Source: Phymatolithon calcareum (Eukaryota; Rhodophyta; Florideophyceae; Hapalidiales). From it: a stretch of DNA of 64,000 bases. Below, one piece after another: positions 28,266 through 38,927 of this stretch. The notes beneath the pieces were generated by a model. The model had not been told where the DNA came from, did not search any database, and was given only the letters and a program-made list of their open reading frames with translations. The position numbers were made by a program, and so were the translations under genes. Position 1 is the first letter of the stretch. Each line of letters begins with the position of its first letter. The DNA lies in the NCBI GenBank assembly GCA_977006965.1, contig OZ345355.1, positions 2,170,001 through 2,234,000 on the forward strand, in the 5' to 3' direction.

Positions 28266-29691
28266 TATCCCCCAATCCATGGATATCAAAAAAATCAAGA
28301 CCTGGACGTTATAAAAGTTTTTGGAAAAAGGAACTTGACCAGCTTGCGAAAAAATGAGCACAGCTGTACAAAAAAGCAAAAAATCAGGTCTTGAAGCCGA
28401 CGAAGAAGAGCTAAAAGCGGCTAAGGTGTGCCTCAAACAAAAGATAAGGAAGTCGAAAAACGAACAATTCGAGTCAATTGTTAAAGGAATTGAAGAGAAG
28501 GGCCCCGCGGATGCCGCAAATGTCACCAGCAAGATCATGAAATGCAAGAACCGAAGAATTGGAAATAAACAGAGCACCAGGAGCTCCCGCGCATCCAAAC
28601 AAATTCTCGGCCTACATCTCAAATGTATGCAAAGCTGAGAAGGACTGGAATGTTAAACTGGAAGGATTTTCAGTGAAGAAAGCAATGAGGAGGCATCTGC
28701 AAAGAGCTTTCAATAGGGCCCCAAAAGGCAAGGCGGTTGGTCCAGACGGCGTAACGGTTGAGATGCTACATGCAAACAAGGAAGTATTTTTTTTAGTAGT
28801 ATTTATTAAACGCTCTCAGTAACACTCTTTAGACTGTAAGGGAGATGCGTTTCAGTTGCTACAGCCTTGTAGCATAGTATAACATTCATATATGCTTCTT
28901 CCGCAATCTTGTATATCGTGGCCCTAGCTGCAAAAACCCACATCGGACGGATGTGGGAAAAGCTTAGAGTCCTCTATGCGCTCAGCGGCGATTCGAGCTC
29001 GCAATTCTTATCCTTTGTTTTTCTATTCCATGTCCTCGTAGGAAGTATGCTTCGAACTGATATTGGCTATATGGGAGACATGTGGCCGACTGAAATGCCT
29101 CCCACGCCAATGGAGACAAGCAGCACTTATCCTATACAAGAAAGGACCAGCGCACATTGCGGCAAACTATCGACCCATTTCCTCACTAAGCCAAGCCAGG
29201 AAGATTGTCGACTCAGCATTCGACTCTTACATTGGAGATCACTACCGCTTCTAAAAGGCACAACTTGCTTTCCGGAGGGATAAGAGCACTTATCTGGCCA
29301 TACTCGGGGCAAGCAATAGTAGGACAAGTGGGCATTCTTATGTTCCAGTCCTCGACCTATCTGCAGCCTATGATCGTGTCCCAAGGGACATCCTCAGGGA
29401 GATATTCAACAGAGCACCTCTTTGGAGAAAAATCAGTACTAGGTGCATACTTTGGTGTCACAGCCGTGCTTGAGCTGGTCGCGCTCCAACGCATTCTATC
29501 TTCATCCAAGATTAGTCCTGAAATTGAATATGAATTTAAGCGACTCACTAGAGCACTTGTTGGGAGAGAAATACGAATCAAGGATATACTGAATATTCAC
29601 ACTACGTTAGCTTAAAAAATCGTGCAAAAGCGGCACTGTTACTCCTGAAGAGAGGCCTTGGGAGCTTTTAAAATAAATCAACACATATCCG
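28266..29691 (+). mobile_element. Family V LINE, decayed, split by family VI
   Basis: RT N-terminal sequence (RAPKGKAVGPDGVTVEMLHA) at 28.27-28.78 kb continues at 29.05 kb (AIWETCGRLKCLPRQWRQAA, then PISSLSQARKIVDSAFD), reaches motif A (DLSAAYDRVP), and then jumps to the C-terminus (about 29.39 kb, IFNRAPLWRKISVL-like). The palm and thumb are deleted. The tail is at about 29.69 kb. Confidence 0.78.
28783..29038 (-). mobile_element. Family VI LINE 3' end, nested in family V
   Basis: About 256 bp with the family VI blocks TTTATTAAACGC and CCTAGCTGCAAAAACC. The flanks AGGAAGTAT on both sides (near 28774 and 29039) are a 9-bp TSD. After excision the family V frame closes. Confidence 0.75.
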
Positions 29692-30070
29692 CAAGATACG
29701 AGAGACTCCAGGCTTGATGTAGTTCTCCTCCCCCCAGGTAAAAAGTGTTTTTCTGAAGTCCTTTGTACTTAAGAACGTCCCTTTTTCCTGGTTTTGTGTT
29801 CCATTTCATGCCGTTTTCGCTTGCCCAATTGGTCGCTATATCAAGAAGTTTCTGCGTTCCTCGTCCTCTCTTCGCTTGAAGCTGAACATCATCTGCGAAC
29901 AATTGCACTGGGCTCTCTGGGACGTTTCCGTCTGTATTGGAGACGGCTTCTGCGAATGTGTCCATGAATATATTGCACAGGCATGGACTGAGCGGGGAAG
30001 CTTGAAGCACTCCTCGGTCGATGATACACCACTATTCTGTCTCGTCTCCAGCTGATGTGACCCATGAGGC
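29692..30070 (-). pseudogene. RT palm fragment of family V
   Basis: Minus frame with motif B (SPLSPCLCNIFMDTFAEAV) and motif C (FADDVQLQAKRG), then KWNTKPGKRDVLKYKG. It has no 3' tail. Its right edge meets family IX sequence at about 30.07 kb. Confidence 0.75.
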
Positions 30071-30227
30071 TTCGAGATATGGAAGATGAGCAAGCAGAGC
30101 ATGCAAGTTCACCACTTTCCATACTCCTGACAAGAGCAAGCAAAACCAAAGATTCCAAACTAGATGAAGCCCTCAAGGATATTTCAAACTTAATGCCCAA
30201 ATAACGACTATCCGTGTCGCAAATCGG
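30071..30227 (+). pseudogene. Family IX LINE C-terminal fragment, left part
   Basis: Reads SKTKDSKLDEALKDISNLM, matching NEDSKLDEALTVISNVIS at about 33.93 kb. It is cut at about 30215 by the foldback element and resumes at about 32.88 kb (DIQKEMMEMAVDSIQRKC). Confidence 0.7.
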
Positions 30228-30287
30228 CAATTAACAGTTCAGAACAAAAGAGAGTTAATTTCCTTTCGTGCGCTCAGCGTTGTAGAA

Positions 30288-30745
30288 GAAGAAGAAGAAA
30301 GGTAGATTTTTATTTAAAAGTTACCAACGCATCTGCTGACGCTCGGGGCAACTTTCCTAAGGCCAAGGGGTTTTGGCTAGATTCTGTCCTGAAGGGGTTT
30401 TCTTTTCTTGTTGGTGTAACACGATTCAGTGGACTACAAAAACCCACCTCTGGTCTCCTGCGGGACCTCGAGGGGGAAAGTTACTCCCCTGTCCTGTTAC
30501 ACGCTGTAATTTCAAGTTGCGGGTAGTACTTACTTGTCCACAGCCTGAAACATGGTTATGAGCTCGTCGAGTGCTCGCCTAGTCCAGGCGCTGTCTTCTT
30601 TGGAGAGTCTCTCCTTTGCGAGGCCATTTATCACGTCTTCGATGGCATCTTTTCCACATTGGCCGGTGAGTTCGATAAGGGTAGAGGTGCTCATTGGAGG
30701 GAACATTCCAAATGACCAATTGATGCCAAGTGTTCTTTGTCTCCT
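30288..30745 (-). mobile_element. Family I LINE 3' end, nested in the foldback element
   Basis: A perfect 14-bp TSD TCAGCGTTGTAGAA at 30274-30287 and 30746-30759. The minus strand reads GINWSFGMFPPMSTSTLIEL, then GQCGKDAIEDVINGLAKERL and a stop after MFQAVDK, then the full 250-bp 3' untranslated region and the (TTC)n tail. It shows that the short (TTC)n-tailed repeats of the window are LINE 3' ends and not SINEs. Confidence 0.92.
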
Positions 30746-30817
30746 TCAGCGTTGTAGAACCTCGCGAAGGTCCACGTGCTGTTCAAGAATGTTGTCATAC
30801 ACCAGTTAGTCTTAGTT

Positions 30818-31717
30818 TTTTTTTTTTTTTGATTGGAGTTTATTTAAAAGCCTCACAGTCTTACGAATATACGGGCAAGGATTCCTCAGTTGCTACCTTC
30901 CAGTGTGTAGACCGTTGAAACCTACCGCTTTCCATAGGCGGTGGAGAAAGTTTGGAACCTGGATCGTCCTACCTACTATGTGGTGTTCTTGTGGGTTCGC
31001 TGCTGGTGTTCCCGCTATTTGGCTTTGTGTCCCAAGGGACATCTAGTTAAATTCTCGTATCTTGATTTCAGAGCAGTCCTTCTTCATTTTCCATCCACTC
31101 TATGATGGTCTTGCTGAATAGCAAAAGCTCGTTAAGTGCTCTCTCGGTATCCGGTCTTTTGTCTTCTTTCAAGTCGTATCCTGACATATTGTTTTCCAGC
31201 GTTGCCATATGCTGTCGAGCTCGGTTTCCAAATTTTTCCACCATGCTTGTTGTCCACACCTGCGGAAATCTTCCGCAGACGTATTGAAGCGCTAATTGCC
31301 TGTGCTTCACCTGCGGGAGTTTGAGGATTGCTGGTAGCTCGCTCGTCTTGTCATACGGTATTCTCCTCTTCCTCTTCAATTCGAGACGATCTCCTTCCAT
31401 TGTGAGGAATTTTGAGCGAAGCATTTCGGCAGTCTGCTTTGCTTGAATGTGTTTGGTTGCTTCCACAAACGGTTCCCTGTTTTCCATAGCGGCAATGTTG
31501 TTCCTGGTCGACTGGAGCTCTTGGTTGTTTCTGCTCTCAAGCGGCTTTTGTAGGTACATCTTTTCTTTGTCCTTTGTTCTCCTCAGCATCTTGAAGGCCA
31601 GGATTTCTCGTCTTTGGTTCGGTGCTTGGATTCGGCACAAGAGTCGGAGTCTGTCTGACCTTCCTCTGGAGAGAGGACCAAACATTTGGCTGAAGAACGT
31701 TTGCTCAACTTCCTTGT
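30818..31717 (-). mobile_element. Family IV-like LINE, 5'-truncated, in the foldback arm
   Basis: A poly-A tract (15 T at about 30.82 kb), AATAAA, a 3' untranslated region, and a C-terminal frame (31742 to 31068) with SGYDLKEDKRPDTERALNEL. It is more diverged from the other IV copies, so it is a subfamily. It interrupts the left inverted-repeat arm between CTTAG and TGATCC. Confidence 0.83.
31068..31717 (-). pseudogene. C-terminal domain of family IV-like ORF2
   Basis: Starts at KEVEQTFFSQMFGPLSRGRS and includes CRIQAPNQRREILAFKMLRR and VKHRQLALQYVCGRFPQVW. RT is absent because of truncation. The frame is open over its whole length (about 216 codons). Confidence 0.82.
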
Positions 31718-32009
31718 GATCCGTTATGACAGATGGTTTCATAAACGGGGACCGGGCATGGCGAAACGCCTATACCAGCAACTTCTCTCCGTATGCTCCC
31801 GGGAGGAGCACTGAGCCGACCAAGACTTGATGATTCTTATTCCGACTGCCTTCCGACACAATGCTGTGCTGGAGAGCTGTCGCATTTATACCTTTCCGAA
31901 TCTGGTCATCGACGCTGGAGTATGAAGCGGCGCTCAGCGGATTTGATACAGGCCGGCTATCATAACTGGTCCGGCCACGCGTGCACCTGTGCGTCACAGG
32001 AAGGAGACG

Positions 32010-32430
32010 AGAGCAGAGTCAGGAATTTTTCTCCGCTCCAAGACAGGGCTGTTTAAAATGGCAAGAGCTTTGCTCCGGCCTCCCCATGGGAGAAGACTAT
32101 CACCTTCTGGTAGTTTGGTTGTACACGGATTCCGCCCTGAGTGGTGTGCCGCAATGCTCAAGGAAGCTGGGAGAGAGGACAGAAGGAGTTGAAAGAAGGT
32201 AACGAGATGACCAGCTACCGTGAGCATCCTAAATTGTTTCCAACCCGGATCATCCCTTTGAAGGTCCGCGGTTGAACATTGGCTCCGTAGAGATTTAGAT
32301 GTTAAGCTCCCCGAAGCTCTGCACTTTATGCGGCTTAGAGCTGATGTGACGTCAAATACCATTCGTATCTGTTAAAGTCTACTGTAGCCGTAAGGATGGG
32401 GAGTTGTTCGACAACTCCGAAACCTGCGTT
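32010..32430 (+). repeat. Repeat X, second copy
   Basis: Matches 156-597 along most of its length; here it lacks the GAAA tail. It lies inside the foldback element between its two inverted arms. Confidence 0.65.
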
Positions 32431-32881
32431 AAAGAAGAACAAGAAGCGGTGCTCATCCAGAGACTGTTAGACTGTCTCCGAATTTACTGTCTTGTTATGA
32501 GAAACAGGCGGCAGTGTGCGAGACGGAGCCACTTGACACCCGTTGTTTCTTGTCTTCTCGACAGCGATTATTCCCGACCTCGAATTGAATAAATGCAACA
32601 GCACCCGAGCACAACATTGTGTCGGAAGGCAGTCGGAATAAGAATCATCAAGTCTTGGTCGGCTCAGTGCTCCATCCGGGAGCACACGGAGAGAAGTGGC
32701 TGGTTTAGGCGTCTCGCCATGCCCGGTCCCGTTTGGGAAACCAGCGGTCATAACGGATCACTAAGATTAACTGGTGTGTGACGACATTCTTGAACAGCAC
32801 GTGGACCTTCGCGAGGTTCTACAACGCTGAGCGCACGAAAGGTAATAAACTCTCTTTTGTTCTGAACTGTTCATTGCCGTT

Positions 32882-33055
32882 TTGCGATATTCAAAAAGAG
32901 ATGATGGAAATGGCAGTTGATAGTATCCAAAGAAAATGTCTGAAACTAACTAAAAGAGAACGTAAGCGAAGGATTGTAGTGCAACGAAAGTCTCTCAGGT
33001 GCAATGATAATTGACGAAGGGAGCCGCAATTAAACAGAAATCCAATCCAATCCTT
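32882..33055 (+). pseudogene. Family IX LINE C-terminal fragment, right part
   Basis: Continues the fragment cut at 30215: DIQKEMMEMAVDSIQRKCLK, a stop, and a 3' region ending AATCCAATCCAATCC. It is close to the 33.67-34.16 kb copy, which ends in (CCAT)n. Confidence 0.7.
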
Positions 33056-33665
33056 AGAAGAAGAAACACGACTGGCAATATTGCACGCGACAAACGATAT
33101 GCTTGACAAAGCTATTCTCTGTACCTCTACAGAGGAATTTAGAACATCTGGAAGACGTATCAAAGGACATTGGGTATCTCGGGTAAGAGGAACACCTTAA
33201 AGAAGCTCTGAAACAAGCCGAAGAAGGTATGGTGTCAAAAAAGCGACGCCTACAAGCAACAGTCAAAGTCTGGTCGTTGGAAGAAGAGGGTCGGACAGTT
33301 AAAATCCCGATCAGCGTACCGGACGACCTACCAGGAGTGTTATTTATAAGGGACAGAACTGCGAGGTTGAGATGCCTGAGAGTCATTTTCAGCAGAGTTC
33401 CTTTGTGGAGAAAATCCATTATGGCGAAATACTTTGGGACTGGTGCTGGTGGAGCTTACCATGTTGCAACGTATACTGCAGTCTATGAAGATGGACCAAG
33501 AAACGGAATATGAATGCAAAAGACTTACTCGGGCCCTCACAGGGAGAGAAATTCGAATTAAGGAGATATTAGAAGGAGCGTAGAGAGATTAGTATCGAAA
33601 ACAGCGAGAAGCTGCCCTGTTACTCAAATTGAGGCTTTGTGAGCTTTTAAAAAAATCAACTTATA
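33056..33665 (+). mobile_element. Family V LINE 3' part
   Basis: Decayed C-terminal coding sequence (AEEGMVSKKRRLQATVKVW, then RDRTARLRCLRVIFSRVPLW) and a 3' tail ending TATATCCCC. Truncated at the 5' side inside the post-RT region. Confidence 0.8.
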
Positions 33666-33669
33666 TCCC

Positions 33670-34160
33670 CTACAGACGAATTTGCTCGCACACTAGACGC
33701 TACGACAAGCGCAAACGCAAGAACGCTGAAGAACGCAAAAGAAGATTGGGAAGAATGTCTCCCTTCTAAAGCCACAAGACGGGAGGGCCGGCGCCCTCCT
33801 CAGCCCATCAAGAACGAATTACCACCATTCCTCATCCTCAAAAGAGAAAAGCACAGGCTTCTTTGCACGCACTGTTTATTTCACAGCTTCCCATATCCCT
33901 GGCAAGAACAGGCAAGAAACGAAGATTCCAAACTCGATGAAGCTCTCACAGTTATCTCAAACGTAATTTCCAAGCAACGACAATCCGATATTCAAAAAGA
34001 GATGCTGAAAATGGCAGATGTTACCGTCCAAAGAAAATGTCCGAAATCAAAATGACAACGTAAGCGAAGGATTGTAGCGCAAGGAAAGGTCTCTCAGGTG
34101 CAATGATAATTGACTAAGGGGCTTCAGTACAACAGAAATCCATCCATCCATCCATCCCTT
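33670..34160 (+). mobile_element. Family IX LINE C-terminal region and 3' end
   Basis: The frame reads DEFARTLDATTSANARTLKN, then NELPPFLILKREKHRLLCTH, then HSFPYPWQEQ, then QRKCPKSK and a stop near 34.05 kb. The tail is (CCAT)n at 34.14-34.16 kb. The KHRLLCTHCLFHSFP block is a weak version of the C-terminal motif of the other families. Only the end of the element is present. Confidence 0.68.
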
Positions 34161-34169
34161 CGAAGAAGA

Positions 34170-34455
34170 AGAAGAAAGGAAGATTTCTATTTAAAAATGA
34201 CCAACGAATCAGCTGACGTTTGGAGCAACTTTCCTAGGGCCAAGAGGTTTTGGCTGGAATCTGTCTATGGAAGATATTCATTTCTTGTTCGTGTAACACG
34301 ATTCAGTGGACTACAAAAACCCACCTATGGTCTCCACCCAATCCTGAGACAGAATCCAGCAAAAAACCTCTTCGCACGAGGAACGTTGCCCCAAGCGTCA
34401 GCAGATGCGTTAGTAACTCTTAAATAAAAATCTACCATTCTTCTTCTTATTTCTT
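34170..34455. repeat. Two family I 3' ends arranged head to head
   Basis: 34170-34335 is a minus-strand family I 3' end; 34350-34455 is a plus-strand one with its own (TTC)n tail. Both tails point outward, giving an imperfect inverted repeat of about 110 bp arms. It also sits exactly at the left limit of the large palindrome. Confidence 0.8.
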
Positions 34456-34577
34456 CTCTGAATATGACTTCGACGGGTTTGCGACCTGTTCAGGATTGAT
34501 GCGATATGAATTGATTAAGACCAGCGGAATTATTTGTTCTGCACAAAATTGCATTATACGGCTAGCAGCCCTTCGCA

Positions 34578-34936
34578 TGTAAGTGGATTTATTGAGAAGG
34601 TACCACGTGTCCCAACTTGATTCATTTGCCTTAATCAGAATTACGTGGTATCCCGTTAAAGGCTCTGGTAACGTTGCTTTCCTCTGTACGGGTCCATATC
34701 TGCTTTCTCAAGATGCTGTTGATTGTTTTAATTGCCCTTGCTCCTTGACTGTCCATTTCTTCTATCAAGTTCTGCGGATTTCTTGGAAAGATACCTACAA
34801 ACCATCTTGCGAGAGCATCCTATGCCTGCTTTTTTCATCCTCACTGCTTGGTGCGGAGAACCCATCGCTGGAAAGGTAAAATTTCCTTGCGCGGTGTTCT
34901 TACTGCTGTTCCAAGGCACGTCGGAGGGCATATATG
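34578..34936 (-). pseudogene. Family II C-terminal region and 3' end, left arm
   Basis: Reads YMPSDVPWNSSKNTAQGNF, then SAELDRRNGQSRSKGN, and the tail CTCAATAAATCCACTTAC at about 34.58 kb. Its mirror lies at 44.83-44.98 and 46.68-46.91 kb. The 5' side is cut by the VI insertion. Confidence 0.75.
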
Positions 34937-35406
34937 TTTTTTTTTGAATTTGGAATTTATTAAACGCCCTCAGTAACACTCATGAGACTGCAAGGGAGAT
35001 GCGTTTCAGCAGCTACGTTGTAGCTTCAATCATATATTCAAATACTTGTAACCCGGGTTAACGTCGTAGCCCTAGCTGCAAAAACCCTCTCCCGTAAAAG
35101 GACGGAGGGAAAAGCTTGGGGTCCACTGATCAGATTTCCTCAATTGGCGCCTTATCTATTCCATGTCGTCGTAAAAGACGATAGTGAAGAAGAGTAGCTT
35201 GTCTAGAGCTTTTTCAGTAATATCAATCTCCTCTTTGGTCAGTTGATATCTTCCGAGGTATTCTTCCAGGTTGCTCATGAGGATTGGTACAGTATCACCG
35301 AACTTGTCTGTCAGAAGTGATGTGCTCATTGGGGGAAACCGACCGAATGCCCACTTTACCGCTAATTGGCGGTGCCGTGTTTTCGGGAGTCTGATAATCG
35401 CCGGGG

Positions 35407-36712
35407 ATATTTGATGATTTTATTTTTGAGAGCTCCCAAAGCCTCACCTTGGAGTAACGGGGCAGCTCTTGCATAATCTCTACGCTATAGTCATCTGGCT
35501 GCTCAAAACGTTCTTGATTCGTAATTCTCTCCCAACAAGAGCTCCTGTAAGTCTCTTGCACTCAAACTCAATTTCTGTACTCATCTTCGATGACGCTAGA
35601 GTACGTTGTAAGGCGACTAGTTCGACCACCGCGGTAATCCCACAGTACGCACCCAACACTGATTTCCTCCAAAGGGGTGCTCGGTTGAATGTCAACCTTA
35701 GGCACCTTAAACGTGTTGTTCTTTCTCCTATGTAAAGGATCCCTGGTAGCTTGCCTTCAATAGGAATCTTCATTGACCTGCCTTCTTCTTCCTTTTCCCA
35801 TACCTTAATTGTTTCTTCTCTCCTCGTCTTCTTCGTGACAGATCCCTCCTGGGCTTTCTGAAGGGCTTGTCGCAAGTCTTCATACATCTTGAGATATTCA
35901 ATATCCTTCATTGCTTCCTTTACGTCCTCATCTCTTCCAACGTACTCTTCTGTTTCTTCAAGGCGCTTTTTGTGCCTTACCAGGCTTAATGCAAACCTTT
36001 CTGCTTGATGACGTCTCCTCATCTTTGGTGGTCCCAGCCGGCACAGAACTCGCATTCGGTCCCGGCGGTGTTCGGCATACTTTCTGAAAACATTTTTGTA
36101 GAACAAGCCCTCTGCCGACTCGATTGCCGAGAGCAATCGATTTGTAATTGGAGTAACGTGTAACGCATACTCCCATTTCGGGATAATTAGCGACTTAAAG
36201 ATCCTGATGCATGTCTCCGGTTTGAATCCTCGAACATTCACTCCAAGCTCCCGCAGCTTATGTATGCATCCTGCAGCATTTCGAACTCTTGCTATGGCCG
36301 TGTCATCCGTAACACCCTTGTTATTCATGCTTACCCCAAGATACGAGAGTCTCCAGGCTTGATATAGTTCTCGTCCTGCCAAGTAAAACGTGTGCTTCTG
36401 AAGTCCTTTGTACTTAAGAACTTCGCTTTTTCCTGGTTTTGTGTTCCATTTCATGCCATTTTCGCTTGCCCAACTGGTCGCTATATCAAGAAGTTTCTGC
36501 ATTCCTCGTCCTGTCTTCGCTTGAAGCTGGACATCATCTGCGAACAATTGCACAGGACTTTCTGAAACGTTCCTGTCTGTCTTGGAGACGGCTTCTGCGA
36601 ATGTGTCCATGAATATATTGTATAGGCATGGACTAAGCGGGGAACCTTGAGGTACTCCTCGGTCGATGATACACCACGTTTCTGTCTCGTCTCCAGCTGA
36701 TGTGACCCACGA
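35407..36712 (-). mobile_element. Family V LINE, 5'-truncated, nested in family VI
   Basis: A perfect 15-bp TSD TGATAATCGCCGGGG at 35392-35406 and 36713-36727. It starts at motif B of RT and runs to the family V tail. It is close to the 7.0-9.4 kb copy and has no SINE. Confidence 0.93.
35480..36610 (-). CDS. RT fragment and C-terminal region of family V
   Basis: 376 open codons from just after motif B, with motif C FADDVQLQAKTGRGM, the RELYQAWRLSYLGVSMNNKG join (uninterrupted here), ERTTRLRCLRLTFNRAPLWR and a C-terminus LSSQMTIA. No stops, so a young copy, but truncated and unlikely to act on its own. Confidence 0.87.
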   Translation of the reverse strand: MDTFAEAVSKTDRNVSESPVQLFADDVQLQAKTGRGMQKLLDIATSWASENGMKWNTKPGKSEVLKYKGLQKHTFYLAGRELYQAWRLSYLGVSMNNKGVTDDTAIARVRNAAGCIHKLRELGVNVRGFKPETCIRIFKSLIIPKWEYALHVTPITNRLLSAIESAEGLFYKNVFRKYAEHRRDRMRVLCRLGPPKMRRRHQAERFALSLVRHKKRLEETEEYVGRDEDVKEAMKDIEYLKMYEDLRQALQKAQEGSVTKKTRREETIKVWEKEEEGRSMKIPIEGKLPGILYIGERTTRLRCLRLTFNRAPLWRKSVLGAYCGITAVVELVALQRTLASSKMSTEIEFECKRLTGALVGRELRIKNVLSSQMTIA

Positions 36713-37202
36713 TGATAATCGCCGGGGTGGACCCAGGCAGATCGTAGGGAATTTTTCTCTTTCTGTTGGACTCCGAGATGTCTCCTTCGTCTTTGAAGAG
36801 CAATGTCCTCAACGATTTTGCTGAAACTCCCTGTTTGAGGAAAGTCAGTGCCGTCTCGAATAGATCGTACTGTAGCATTGCCGATATGTCTCGACTAACC
36901 CATTGTAGTTCACCCACATCTCTTTCCTCGATTGGGACGGCCAGAAGACTCCTTTTCTTTGATCTCGTCTTGGATGCCGGTTGGCGTGCTCGATATTCGC
37001 GTGCGATCAAGCGTTTCGAGATTCAGCTCTGCCCCAATCTCCCTAGCGACTTTCCTTTCTTCTTCGCTTGTCGCTATTGGATTGAACAACACTTGGTCCA
37101 TCGTTGGCATACATCATTCTCCCAGTCAGCAGCTCATTTTCTGGAATAGACAGATTCAGCGGAAATCACCCATGAACCATTGCAGAGAACAGTGAGTTTT
37201 TA

Positions 37203-37340
37203 AAAATTCAAGTTTATTTAAAAGTCGCACAGACTTCCGAATATATGGTCATGGCTTTCTCAGTTACTAGCTACCTTTATGTAGCTCACAAAAACGTACC
37301 GCCGGACAGGCGGATGGAAAAACTTAGCATCTCTGATAAT
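37203..37340 (-). mobile_element. Family IV 3' remnant, left palindrome arm
   Basis: The block CAAGTTTATTTAAAAG and the TAGGTAGC-type 3' region of family IV on the minus strand. A mirror copy is at about 44.20-44.32 kb with several base differences. It predates the palindrome. Confidence 0.72.
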
Positions 37341-37499
37341 ATTATCTCAACGAGAACAGCGAGTGATAGAAGTAGTTGCAAGGAAGGAGAATTCCAAACA
37401 CATATGAAGCGAAGTCTAATGATGAAGAGCAATAAGTTTAAAATTTTAGTTAAAGTTGTACTCGCTAGCAAAGTAAGAACAGTTAAGTTGACCTTTCAT

Positions 37500-37859
37500 T
37501 CAAGAAATCGTCCATGTGACGCCGTACGGATCAGTGGCAACCAGGCCATTACGCGACTGCTTCACTTTGCTTCCCGCACTGAGTGCACGAGCCACTTTGT
37601 ACTTATCGACAGATGCCGCAAGCATTAAGCGGACATTTCCGCCAGTGGAGTGCGAGCGGGATATTTTTTGCACTTTGATTTTGAATCCATACGACGAATC
37701 CAGAGTCACAGATTTCTTGGACGACGATGAAGTTGAAAGCTCTCGAGCACGGAGTTTTGACTTGTAGAAGCTTATGGCGGAGTATATCAGATGCTCTGGA
37801 ATAAGGAGATCGACCGGCTTGGTACCAGAAAAGGATCCTGTAATATCGACGTTAAACAT
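37500..37859 (-). CDS. 119-residue protein of unknown function, left copy
   Basis: 119 residues starting MFNVDITGSFSGTKPVDLLI; no signal peptide or membrane segment. Serine and lysine rich centre (STSSSSKKSVTLDSSYG) and a basic C-terminal half (GSKVKQSRNGLVATDPYG). A TATA box lies about 115 bp upstream. The protein is identical to the copy at 43654-44013, residue for residue. No known family recognised. Identity of two copies inside a palindrome with diverged surroundings suggests recent gene conversion or selection. Confidence 0.7.
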   Translation of the reverse strand: MFNVDITGSFSGTKPVDLLIPEHLIYSAISFYKSKLRARELSTSSSSKKSVTLDSSYGFKIKVQKISRSHSTGGNVRLMLAASVDKYKVARALSAGSKVKQSRNGLVATDPYGVTWTIS

Positions 37860-37973
37860 TTCGATTGCAAATGAAAAATCGTCTGATGAAAGAAGGATTT
37901 CTTAGAAGAGGTGTTTGGGTGGAGAGAGTGATGAGTTGTCTTGAAGATCAGACCATATCAAGGTCGGCTGCTT

Positions 37974-37983
37974 GTATATATAG
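37974..37983 (-). promoter_or_regulatory. TATA box of the left 119-residue gene
   Basis: CTATATATAC on the minus strand, about 115 bp upstream of the ATG. The same sequence is present in the right copy at 43530-43540. Confidence 0.55.
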
Positions 37984-38927
37984 CAGTTTCGAACTCTCTT
38001 TTCGATTTCGTCAGCAGCTATTACAGCTTAGAAAGTCAAACTCACAAACTGTGCACAAGTAATCATTGTTACCGTGAACGCATCCTTAATGCATCTCAAA
38101 GGGAGCAAGAAACATTGCTTCATCGCAGACATACAGAACGATGATTTCAAGACCATAATGTCACTAGAGATACGGTTGTCGAATGAGCGTACCCACACGA
38201 AGATTACTCATCTGAGTAGCGTGCGACGAACAGCTCGGTTACCTGCTTCCTCTCATAACAGTACAGCAGTAGAAGACACTTAAGCACAGTTCAGTACTAT
38301 GTGGTGACACGTTAAGATTTCAAAAGTTAACAAACCAAAGAGGAATGTTTATATCCTGGAAAGCGACACGAAGAATACTCAAGATCATTATTCAATGATT
38401 TGATTGGAAGACGAGTAGGGAAGAAAGCCATACTGTGTCGTAAGAGTGGTTGTTCTTTTGAGAAGCAGAACATACATTTTGCAAACAAATTCTCATATTA
38501 GCCTCGTCCCAGATTAGAATGTGATAGTACACTTTCTCAATGCCTCGTTTCGACAATCGGGACATCAGACATCAAGAATCGACATTTTAGTTCTACTACG
38601 AACACATTCTTGATGACTGTTCTTATCCGCGCTTCTCATCGGTAGTTCTGTGGAGACGACAACAGTGATCCTCGTAAAAATAAATGCATTGTAGCACGTG
38701 AGTTAACTTGAAACTGTCGTTGCCTATTGAGCACCTGGGACGCTCAACATCAGTTTTATAGAGATGACAACCCTCGTAAACGTAAACGCATTGTAGGCAG
38801 AGGGCGGGGACCGATGAGAAACTACTGATCCGTTCACAATGATCATATCACGAACAGAACGCATTCCACTCCTCAAGAATTTTTCTTATTTCACTAATTC
38901 AATTGGGAAAATATATGAGGGGATGAT

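Larger units (their letters stand above)
30216..32881. mobile_element. Foldback element with long terminal inverted repeats
   Basis: The left arm is split into 30216-30287, 30760-30817 and 31718-31895. The right arm is 32592-32881. Each stretch is the reverse complement of the other arm, about 290 bp in all. The two pieces missing from the left arm are LINE insertions (family I at 30288-30745 and family IV at 30818-31717). The flanking sequence on both sides is one family IX element, so this is an insertion, not a chance repeat. The interior (31896-32591) holds repeat X and unrecognised sequence and no transposase, so it would be non-autonomous. The exact TSD is unclear. Confidence 0.72.
34937..36970 (-). 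mobile_element. Family VI LINE, 5'-truncated, split by family V
   Basis: Minus strand: C-terminal region around 36.73-36.96 kb (KRKIPYDLPGSTPAI), continuing at 35.40 kb with TRHRQLAVKWAFGRFPPMST and ending EKALDKLLFFTIVFYDDME at about 35.16 kb. A 3' untranslated region and a T-rich 3' junction at 34.94 kb follow. It is absent from the other palindrome arm, so it inserted after the duplication. Its 5' boundary is approximate. Confidence 0.72.

Noticed and set aside
31718-32765. Inverted arms as LTRs of a retrotransposon
   Set aside because: The arms are inverted, not direct, and no gag, protease, integrase or primer-binding site is present.
37245-37628. 127-codon frame opposite the 119-residue gene (also at 43885-44268)
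   Set aside because: Runs antisense through the gene and into a family IV remnant; chosen strand has the TATA box and leader.
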